From the NCBI GenBank assembly GCA_020853835.1, contig JADYYC010000282.1:1-6230 (forward strand): a DNA stretch of 6,230 nucleotides, given 5' to 3'. A program made the translations under genes and the position numbers. The notes beneath the pieces were generated by a model. That model ran no database searches, was not told the DNA's origin, and saw only the letters and a program-made list of their open reading frames with translations. Of this stretch, positions 1 through 5,188 are shown in pieces. Within the stretch, counting starts at the first letter, position 1. Each line of letters opens with the position of its first letter. Source of the DNA: Anaerolineales bacterium. Its GTDB lineage: Bacteria; Chloroflexota; Anaerolineae; Anaerolineales; UBA4823.

Positions 1-1149
1 CTGCGGCGGGGCGCCCAAACCGGCGCTCTCGCCGGAGACATCGGTGGAGAGGCACCCGCCCTCGGTGAAGACGTTGCCGCTCAGCGCATTGAGCGTGGCG
101 ATGGCGCGCTCGGTCTGGAAGGAGTTGACAAAGTTGGAGGTGCGCCAGCCGGGGTGCGCCAGGGCGTTGTGTTTGGCGGCCGCGTATTCGCGGGCGATGC
201 GCTCAATGGTGGCCGACGGCACGCCGGTGATCCCCTCGGCCCACACAGGGGTGTAGCTCTGCATGGCTTCTTTGATGCCGTCGCACCCCACGACGTACTT
301 CTTGACGAAATCGCAGTCCACCAGTTCGTTGGTCACCATGACGTGGATCATCGCCAGCAGGAACGCCGAGTCGGCGCCGGGGCGGATGGGGATCCACTCG
401 GTGGCCTTGGCGGCGGTTTTGGTAAAGCGCGGGTCCAGGTAGACCAGCTTGGCGCCGCGCTGCAGCGCTTCGGTGAGCTGACCCGTCTCAGAGGTGGAGA
501 TGGCTTCCATCATGTTCCGCCCCACCATCAAGATGAACTCCACGTTGTCGTAGTTTCGATCAGGCTCTTCGATGCCGTAGGTAAGCAGGAAGGCGGCGAT
601 CATGGCGTTGAAGCACAGGCTGCGCTGCGTGCCGTAGTTTGGCGAGCCGAACGCGTAGAGCAGGTTTTCGAACTGCACCTGGCTCAGGTTGTGGGTGGAG
701 GAGAAGACCATCGCTTCGGGCCCGTATTTTTCCTTGATTTCGAGCATCTTGGCTGCGGTCAGATCCAGGGCTTCGTCCCAGGAGGCCTTGCGGAAGAGCC
801 CCTCGCCGCGCTTGCCGGCGCGGATGAGCGGGGTGAGCACCCGGTCGGGGTCGTAGGTGTTCATGAGGCCCGACTGGCCGCGCCCGCACAGGCGGCCGCG
901 CGAGTGCGGGTGCTGCGGGTTGCCGTCCAGCTTGACCACCCGCCCGCCGCGCACCTTGGCGATCAGCCCGCAGCGCCAGACGCACATCTCGCAAGTGCTG
1001 GGGATGTACCCGTCGCCCTGGGCGTTGACCAGCCCGGCCTGGAAGGCGGCCTGGGCGACCCGCGGCGGGACCAGCTTTCCAGCGGCCAGCCCGGCCGCGG
1101 CCGCGCCGCCCAGCTTGATAAATTCTCTTCTGGAGATCGTATCCGTCAT
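1..1149 (-). CDS. Tat-exported molybdopterin (bis-MGD) oxidoreductase, PhsA/PsrA/TtrA-like, 3' end beyond window
   Basis: This is the first 383 codons of a catalytic subunit of the DMSO-reductase superfamily, open to the left edge with no stop. Residues 6-12 (SRREFIK) followed by an Ala/Gly-rich stretch form a Tat signal, so the folded enzyme should be exported. Cys53, Cys56, Cys60 and Cys88 give the C-x2-C-x3-C-x27-C pattern of the N-terminal 4Fe-4S cluster, followed by GRGQSG. Cys179 in SLCFNA sits where sulfur-type reductases have their cysteine Mo ligand. Residues 237-262 (YLDPRFT, then EWIPIRPGAD) are typical of MGD binding. The likely role is two-electron chemistry on a sulfur or related oxyanion (thiosulfate, polysulfide or tetrathionate). 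This is inferred from the Cys ligand and the YeeE/YedE neighbours; nitrate or selenate reduction is not excluded. It starts 14 nt after the preceding YeeE/YedE gene, with only a modest GAGG 12 nt before the ATG. Fe-S and membrane subunits may lie to the left of the window. Confidence 0.93.
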   Translation of the reverse strand, partial: MTDTISRREFIKLGGAAAAGLAAGKLVPPRVAQAAFQAGLVNAQGDGYIPSTCEMCVWRCGLIAKVRGGRVVKLDGNPQHPHSRGRLCGRGQSGLMNTYDPDRVLTPLIRAGKRGEGLFRKASWDEALDLTAAKMLEIKEKYGPEAMVFSSTHNLSQVQFENLLYAFGSPNYGTQRSLCFNAMIAAFLLTYGIEEPDRNYDNVEFILMVGRNMMEAISTSETGQLTEALQRGAKLVYLDPRFTKTAAKATEWIPIRPGADSAFLLAMIHVMVTNELVDCDFVKKYVVGCDGIKEAMQSYTPVWAEGITGVPSATIERIAREYAAAKHNALAHPGWRTSNFVNSFQTERAIATLNALSGNVFTEGGCLSTDVSGESAGLGAPPQ

Positions 1150-1163
1150 GGTTGCACCATGCC

Positions 1164-1718
1164 TCAATCGCCTTTCTCCGTCCGCTTCATCCCCACCCGG
1201 TCGATGAGGTAGAAGAGCAGCAGCGAGATCAGCGCAAACAAAATGATAAACAGGGCCGCGCTGACGTTCCACATGTCGGGGATGACCACGTTGCCGAGGT
1301 TGGCGATCTTCGAGATGAGCGGGAACACCTGCGGGTAAGTCAGCCCCCACAGCACCGCGCCGGCCAAAAAGCCCAGGGTGCCGGGGATCAAATAGTCCAG
1401 CTTGCCTTCGCCGCCGCCGGCGGCGCAAGTGCCCGGTCAGTAACCGGTGAGCGCCATGCCGACGCCGAAGATCAGCCCGCCGATCAGGTTGCCCACCAGG
1501 TAGGTTCCGGGGATGTTGGGGAACTGGAGCAGCCCCAGGGCGCGCAGCCCGTACAGGCCGATCATCGAGACGATCAGGGCGGTCATCATGAACTGCAACA
1601 CCGCCATGTCGGTAAAGCGAAAGACGTTCACGATCTTGCTATAGCGAGTGAGCCCGGCTTTGTTGAGTGAAAAGCCGAAAAGCGCGCCCATCACCAGGGC
1701 GATGATCAAGACGCTCAT
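1164..1718 (-). CDS. YeeE/YedE-family membrane protein (second half-transporter) with in-frame TGA, candidate selenoprotein
   Basis: Read through one TGA at 1437-1439, this frame encodes 184 residues, the usual size of the small YeeE/YedE (DUF6691-like) half-proteins. Residues 1-20 (MSVLIIALVMGALFGFSLNK), then AGLTRY and FRFTDMAVLQFMMTAL, match the family's N-terminal helix and re-entrant segment. Residues 73-92 form the helix leading to G-Y-[TGA]-P-G-T-C. Two or three further hydrophobic segments follow, including residues 154-174, and the C-terminus is basic. Family members have Cys at the TGA position (GYCPGT); conserved cysteines are essential for thiosulfate uptake in the characterised homologue TsuA. 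Cys98 lies four residues downstream. The start ATG is 1 nt after the upstream stop and has a strong GGGAGG site 8 nt before it. Codon use and hydrophobicity are the same on both sides of the TGA and there is no other lesion. Selenocysteine insertion is favoured; a nonsense mutation (pseudogene) or sequencing error are the alternatives. The family assignment is firm and the Sec call is inference. Confidence 0.8.
1401..1429 (-). promoter_or_regulatory. SECIS-like hairpin just after the in-frame TGA
   Basis: On the minus-strand RNA, numbering from the base after UGA, nucleotides 8-12 (CUUGC) pair with 32-36 (GCAAG). Nucleotides 13-18 (GCCGCC) pair with 22-27 (GGCGGC). This leaves a three-base apical loop GGC at 19-21 and a four-base bulge GAAG on the 3' side. 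Bacterial SECIS elements lie within the coding region close downstream of UGA, with an apical loop roughly 16-37 nt away that carries G among its first bases, and this hairpin fits. The caution is that the stretch encodes A-A-G-G-G-E-G-K in a GC-rich gene, where GC hairpins arise easily by chance. Confidence 0.45.
1437..1439 (-). other. In-frame TGA at conserved cysteine position (candidate Sec codon)
   Basis: The codon is TAC-TGA-CCG-GGC-ACT, giving Y-[TGA]-P-G-T. The family motif is G-Y-C-P-G-T, so the TGA replaces exactly one catalytic-type cysteine. TGC or TGT to TGA is a third-position difference, which fits the usual Cys/Sec exchange and also a single-base error. No selA, selB, selC or selD gene is visible in this window, so the host's ability to insert Sec cannot be judged here. 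Confidence 0.65.
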
Positions 1719-1719
1719 T

Positions 1720-2265
1720 CTAATACCTCCCGCGGTAGATCAAGAGTGTGGTGAGGATGCCGGAGGCGAACATCCCGGCGATGAAGACAAAGGCCGCCGG
1801 CGCAAGGAGCATCCCTCCCGAGATCGCCAGGCCGCTCGTGCAGCCCCCGGCGATGCCGGCCGCGTACTCGAGCACGATCGCGCCCAGAAAGGCCAGCAGC
1901 CAGCGCTTCCAAGTCTGCGGGCCGAAGACGCGCTTCCACTGCTCGTCGCTGTTGAGGGCGTTGGGCTTGCCCCACAGCAGCGTGCGGCTTGTGGCTGCGC
2001 CGATCAGCCCGCCGATGAACAGCCCGATCAGCATCATCACGCCAAAGGTCACCCCAGGGGGCATGATGAAGTTGAAGTAGAGGTTGTTGAACTGCTGCGG
2101 GGCGAGCGCCTGCCCGATCATGCCGGCGATGTTCTCGAACGCGCCCGAGGCGCCGAGCAGGTTGTCGCTGATCCAGACCGTAGCAATCGCCACCAGCCCC
2201 AGCAGCGCGCCCGCGGTGTAGGGCGACCAGAGCTCTTTGCCAAAAAAGCGGGTGATCTTTTTCAT
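1720..2265 (-). CDS. YeeE/YedE-family membrane protein (first half-transporter)
   Basis: This 181-residue integral membrane protein is the first partner of a split YeeE/YedE pair, related to the thiosulfate or sulfur-compound uptake proteins of the TsuA/YeeE family and to PmpA/PmpB-type pairs. Residues 12-30 (LWSPYTAGALLG onward) form the typical first segment. Residues 71-91 and 121-140 are further helices, and residues 140-151 contain the signature GGCTSGLAISGG with conserved Cys142. A last hydrophobic segment spans about 153-177. The ATG overlaps the stop of the cytochrome gene by 4 nt (ATGA) and has GGAGGGAG just upstream, so translation is probably coupled. The next gene starts 1 nt after its stop. 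The two half-proteins probably assemble into one channel that moves reduced sulfur species across the inner membrane. The substrate is inferred from the family and from the neighbouring molybdoenzyme; selenium compounds are possible. Confidence 0.9.
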   Translation of the reverse strand: MKKITRFFGKELWSPYTAGALLGLVAIATVWISDNLLGASGAFENIAGMIGQALAPQQFNNLYFNFIMPPGVTFGVMMLIGLFIGGLIGAATSRTLLWGKPNALNSDEQWKRVFGPQTWKRWLLAFLGAIVLEYAAGIAGGCTSGLAISGGMLLAPAAFVFIAGMFASGILTTLLIYRGRY

Positions 2266-3134
2266 GAGTCTCCCTCCGCCTGGATTTCGTCCCGCACGAG
2301 CGCTTCGACCAGCGCGAGCGCCGTCTCGGTTTTCTGCGGGTACTCGAGGATGTTCTTGAGCATGCGCCGGCTCTTGGGGCTCAGCCCGGCGATGTCGTCG
2401 AGCAGGTCGACCACGTCGGCGGGGTACTCGCCCTCCAGCTTGCGGGTTTTATTCCGCCCGAGCTTGAGCACGGTCTCGTTGTAGAGCACAAAACCGCCCC
2501 CGCCCAGCCCCACCAGCCCGATCAGGACGATCAGAATGGCGTTGCCGGTGTTGACCGGGCGCTTGCCCAACACGATCTCGTTGTAGCGCTGCACAAAATC
2601 CACCACGTTGGGGTCGTTGACCACCAACTCGGTCGCGGCGGGCGTGCTGACCACAGACGCGGGCGGGCTGGCGGGCGGGTTATTTGCGGGGGTTTCACCT
2701 CCCGCCGGGGGCGGGCTCGCCGGGGGCGCGCTCGCCGGGGGCGCACCGCCGCCCGCGCCGATCTGCACGCCCAGCTTGTCGGCGTAGACCTGCGCCAGCT
2801 CCATCGTGTTATTCGGGTGGCACTGCTGGCAGGCGGCCTGGACGTCCTCGAGCGGCGGCACCATGCCCGTGTGCGCCTCGGCTTCGCCCATGGCCTGGTT
2901 GTTGCCGGCGTGGCAGATGTAGCAGAAATCGCCAAAGGCGTGCGAGGTGTGCCAGGGCGTGCCGTCGTTATTGACGGGCAGCTTCCCCTGCACCTCGTGA
3001 CAGTTTTTGCAAGACGACGCCTGCGACCCGCACTGGGCGCTGACCGGGCTGGCGGTGACCACCATCAACCCGGCGGCAGCCAGCAGGATCAGCCCCGCCG
3101 CCAACAGAATGAACAACGATCGCGGATGATGCAT
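2262..3134 (-). CDS. Membrane-anchored triheme c-type cytochrome
   Basis: This 290-residue protein has a signal peptide at 1-33 (basic start, LFILLAAGLILLAAAGL core, probable cleavage after VSA). Three haem-attachment motifs follow: CKNCH at 42-46, CYICH at 71-75 and CQQCH at 102-106. His62, His65 and His88 are possible distal ligands. A Pro/Ala-rich linker spans about 127-168, a single transmembrane helix about 197-218, and a charged tail of about 70 residues should face the cytoplasm. The haem domain would sit outside the membrane. As first gene of the operon, it most plausibly passes electrons to or from the exported molybdoenzyme three genes downstream; this is inference. The start at 3134 is preferred because an AGGAGG site lies 5 nt upstream and it places the signal peptide at the N-terminus. 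An open frame back to 3194 would add 20 unsupported residues. The stop overlaps the next start by 4 nt. I do not recognise a named family for the C-terminal tail. Confidence 0.9.
   Translation of the reverse strand: MHHPRSLFILLAAGLILLAAAGLMVVTASPVSAQCGSQASSCKNCHEVQGKLPVNNDGTPWHTSHAFGDFCYICHAGNNQAMGEAEAHTGMVPPLEDVQAACQQCHPNNTMELAQVYADKLGVQIGAGGGAPPASAPPASPPPAGGETPANNPPASPPASVVSTPAATELVVNDPNVVDFVQRYNEIVLGKRPVNTGNAILIVLIGLVGLGGGGFVLYNETVLKLGRNKTRKLEGEYPADVVDLLDDIAGLSPKSRRMLKNILEYPQKTETALALVEALVRDEIQAEGDS
2701..2745 (-). repeat. Three tandem 15-bp units in the Pro/Ala linker of the cytochrome gene
   Basis: The units 2716-2730 and 2731-2745 read CTCGCCGGGGGCGCG/A on the plus strand, and 2701-2715 is a diverged copy. 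They encode APPAS-like pentapeptides in the linker between haem domain and membrane helix. Length variation in such a linker would keep the frame. Confidence 0.7.
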
Positions 3135-3139
3135 GCATG

Positions 3140-3145
3140 CCTCCT
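3140..3145 (-). promoter_or_regulatory. Shine-Dalgarno site that fixes the cytochrome start
   Basis: AGGAGG on the minus strand ends 5 nt before the ATG at 3134. It supports this start over the upstream in-frame start at 3194. The ATG lies in the palindrome GCATGCATGC, which also holds an out-of-frame ATG at 3138. Confidence 0.75.
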
Positions 3146-3220
3146 GAGAGCCAAATCGGTCGATCATGACATCACGGCGCGCCGGCGCGGTCATACGCCG
3201 GAGGCCTCTTTCACCGCTCC

Positions 3221-3248
3221 ATTGTATACAAATTTATTGGTTGAACAA
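3221..3248 (-). promoter_or_regulatory. Candidate promoter of the cytochrome-YeeE-molybdoenzyme operon
   Basis: In an AT-rich patch of the gap between the GNAT gene and the cytochrome gene, the minus strand has TTGTTC (3243-3248), a 16-nt spacer and TACAAT (3221-3226). This predicts an RNA start near 3214 and a leader of about 80 nt. The -10 lies in the perfect palindrome TTGTATACAA (3222-3231). The -35 overlaps an imperfect dyad, ATTG-N6-CAAT (3236-3249), which could be an operator. No convincing rho-independent terminator separates the GNAT gene from this site, so read-through from upstream is possible. Confidence 0.45.
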
Positions 3249-3305
3249 TGGGATGAATGTCACTTATTTTACTGTTTATTGGGTATTACAGGGGCTCTTC
3301 CAGGT

Positions 3306-4250
3306 TCATTCCCCGCCCATATCAATTACCCTCATCAGCGAATAACACGCCGGTTCAAAGCGCTTGAGCCAGAAGCGGCTCGCCAGGATATTGGGGCTTT
3401 CAAAATCGACGCTGCAGCGCAGGTACCCCTGGCGGCGCGCCTCTGCCAGGGCGTGTTCCAGGAGCGCCTTCCCAACCCCCGCGCCGCGGCATTTCTCGGA
3501 GATGTACGCCGGCTCCACCTGGATCGTGTCTTCATCCTGCAGGATCAGGCAGCCATCCCTGTAGGCGGGGTCCATACCCAGAAACCCCACCGCTTCCCCC
3601 GCTTCAAACGCCAGCCACATCACGTACCCTGGTTTTGCGAGCAGGTCGGCTGGGCGGGGGAAGTCCTGGGCGAGGAACACCGGCGGTCCGGCGAGGTGGC
3701 GGCTCAAACCCGCCAGCAGCTCGCCGAGCGCGGGCAGGTCGGCCGCGCCCGCCTGGCGGATCTCGATCTCGGGGACGGAGACAGCCAGCGGCTCCATGCC
3801 CCTCAGCGCGTCGACCGCCAGTATGCCAAACCCCAGCCATCCCCAGACCTGCCGCGCTGGCTCGTCATGCGCCATCAGGCTGACCGCGAGTGCCTGGCAG
3901 CCCTCCCTCAGCCATATGGGCGAGAGATACGCGTACAAGGCTTCGTACACCTCGCGGCTGAAAGCCTCCTCCGCGGCGTTGGCCCATTCCGGGCTGTAAA
4001 AAGCCCTTTTTTTATAGAAATTGGGCATCATGGAGCCTGAAAGGAAGCCGGCCAACCGGCCCGCCTTCAGCGCGACCGCGCCGCGCGCCTCATTCTCCAG
4101 CTTTCCCAACAAATCAACGATCACCAGCGGCTGCTCATAGCGGGCTGGCAGGCGCGGGATGCGGCGGCGCAAAGCCCTGAAGTTGTCCACGACCAATGCG
4201 GCTGCATCTTCGAGGTACTTTGCTTCCATTGGCAGGATTTCAAGCGTCAC
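3306..4250 (-). CDS. Tandem GNAT-like N-acetyltransferase
   Basis: This 314-residue soluble protein has two GNAT-like halves. The C-terminal half (about 162-312) has a clear acetyl-CoA signature: R255-G-A-G258-V-G260 followed by the helix KALLEHALAEARRQG. After it comes the motif-B-like segment VDFESPNILASRFWLKRF, ending in a strand at YSLMRVID. The N-terminal half (about 1-155) has a similar layout, including DEPARQVWGWLGFGI at about 129-143. It lacks a clean RxxGxG loop and is probably a degenerate domain that shapes the substrate site. The substrate cannot be read from sequence. A GTG start at 4250 is chosen because AAGGAG lies 7 nt upstream. The alternative ATG at 4229 has no ribosome site. 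The start overlaps the end of the EamA gene by 11 nt, so the two are probably translated from one message. A functional link to the transporter, such as acetylation and export of a metabolite, is possible but unproven. Confidence 0.88.
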   Translation of the reverse strand: MTLEILPMEAKYLEDAAALVVDNFRALRRRIPRLPARYEQPLVIVDLLGKLENEARGAVALKAGRLAGFLSGSMMPNFYKKRAFYSPEWANAAEEAFSREVYEALYAYLSPIWLREGCQALAVSLMAHDEPARQVWGWLGFGILAVDALRGMEPLAVSVPEIEIRQAGAADLPALGELLAGLSRHLAGPPVFLAQDFPRPADLLAKPGYVMWLAFEAGEAVGFLGMDPAYRDGCLILQDEDTIQVEPAYISEKCRGAGVGKALLEHALAEARRQGYLRCSVDFESPNILASRFWLKRFEPACYSLMRVIDMGGE

Positions 4251-5175
4251 GACTGATCTCCTTGAGAGCTTTCTCGTTCTTTCGTTCGGACAGGTACAGC
4301 CCGAGCAGGATCAAGCCGATCCCCACCAGCGCCAGCAGCGTGACCGGCTCGTGCAGGACGACGGCTGAGGCCGCGACCGAGACCACCGGCGTGAGGTAGA
4401 CGTATACGCTGGTCTTCACCGCCCCCAGGGCGCTCACCGCAAAGTTCCAGGCGACAAAACACAGCCCCGAGGCCCCCACCCCCAGGAAGAGGAAGTTCAA
4501 AACCACTGGCAGCTCTGCAAAGCGTTCAAGCCCGATCCGGAAATCGAGCCAGGGTAAGATCGGGAACAGCGCCACCCAGCCGTAGAAGACCACCCGGCGC
4601 GTGGTCATCACCGGCGGGTAATTGCGAGCGCCGATCTTTTTGATCAGCACCGAATAGACCGCCCAGGCCAGCGCCGCCAGGATGGCGAGCAGGTCGCCGA
4701 GCGGGTTGATCTTGAGGATGAACTTGCCGTTGAAGGTGAGCAGGATCACGCCGATGATCGCCAGCGTGATCCCCAGGAAAAACCGCGGCGGCAGGTCTTC
4801 ATCTTTGAGCAGGTAGTGTGAGATCAGCGCGGTAAAAAACGGCGCCACCGCGAGCAGCACCCCCACGTTCGAGGCGAGGGTGTAGACCAGGGCCGTATTT
4901 TGCAGCAGCGCAAACAGCGTCACACCGCAAACGCCCGCCGCAAAAAAAAGCAGCTCTTCACGCAGGCTGCTCACTTTGATAAGGCGCGGCTGCAGGGCGA
5001 GCAGCGCCAGGTAGGCGATGCCCGAGCGAAAAAACCAGATCTCGGTCGGAGTGAAACCCCCCAGCAGGCCTTTGATCGCTACAAAGGTGGTGCCCCACAC
5101 CGTGATGGCGATGAGGGCAGAGAGATGCCCCTGGGCAATTTTGGATTTTGGCAGAGAAAGGGCGGGTTGTGTCAT
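4240..5175 (-). CDS. EamA/DMT-family transporter
   Basis: This 311-residue inner-membrane protein belongs to the drug/metabolite transporter superfamily and has about ten transmembrane helices in two EamA repeats. Repeat 1 covers about 18-148 and contains the diagnostic WGTTFVAIK and QNTALVYTLASNVGVLLAVAPFFTAL (split by a helix boundary), then YLLKDE. Repeat 2 covers about 157-295, with AWAVYSVLIKK, NFAVSALGAVKTSVYVYLTP and LHEPVT. The C-terminus SERKNEKALKE is charged and cytoplasmic. Members export amino acids, metabolites or nucleotide-sugar-like compounds; the substrate cannot be told from sequence. The start at 5175 gives the normal family length. The open frame extends to 5307, but that part overlaps the PepSY gene and encodes a Gly/Arg-rich non-family stretch. 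There is no ribosome site next to the ATG; the nearest AAGGA is about 15 nt away. A TATAAT sits 7 nt upstream, so the gene may be leaderless or read by coupling to the lipoprotein gene. Confidence 0.93.
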   Translation of the reverse strand: MTQPALSLPKSKIAQGHLSALIAITVWGTTFVAIKGLLGGFTPTEIWFFRSGIAYLALLALQPRLIKVSSLREELLFFAAGVCGVTLFALLQNTALVYTLASNVGVLLAVAPFFTALISHYLLKDEDLPPRFFLGITLAIIGVILLTFNGKFILKINPLGDLLAILAALAWAVYSVLIKKIGARNYPPVMTTRRVVFYGWVALFPILPWLDFRIGLERFAELPVVLNFLFLGVGASGLCFVAWNFAVSALGAVKTSVYVYLTPVVSVAASAVVLHEPVTLLALVGIGLILLGLYLSERKNEKALKEISRDA

Positions 5176-5182
5176 CGGGGGG

Positions 5183-5188
5183 ATTATA
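5183..5188 (-). promoter_or_regulatory. Perfect -10 box 7 nt before the EamA start (possible leaderless promoter)
   Basis: TATAAT on the minus strand overlaps the TAA stop of the lipoprotein gene and ends 7 nt before the EamA ATG. RNA would therefore begin at or next to the start codon. No good -35 hexamer is seen 16-18 nt upstream (the sequence there is near CCGGAGAT), so the site may be fortuitous. Confidence 0.35.

Noticed and set aside
154..1212. Long plus-strand open frame of 352 codons
   Set aside because: It lies antisense to the molybdoenzyme, whose cofactor motifs are unmistakable. Its translation is His/Gly/Val/Asp-rich without family motifs, a common shadow in GC-rich DNA.
1164..1391. 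Separate small membrane protein starting with TTG after the TGA
   Set aside because: It is the C-terminal part of the YeeE/YedE frame. It would start inside the conserved domain without a ribosome site and lose the PGTC segment.
1401..1450. Programmed frameshift instead of stop recoding in the YeeE gene
   Set aside because: The homologous sequence continues in the same frame directly after the TGA, so no shift of frame is needed and there is no slippery run at the site.
1437..1718. A stand-alone 93-residue protein ending at the TGA
   Set aside because: It would end in the middle of the family's GYCPGT motif and lack the following helices. It is only correct if the TGA is a true nonsense mutation.
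2262..3194. Cytochrome start at 3194 with a 20-residue extension
   Set aside because: The extension would bury the signal peptide, while AGGAGG 5 nt before 3134 clearly marks the later start.
2817..4040. Plus-strand open frame of 407 codons across the cytochrome and GNAT genes
   Set aside because: It crosses two minus-strand genes and the AT-rich promoter gap and has no recognisable domain.
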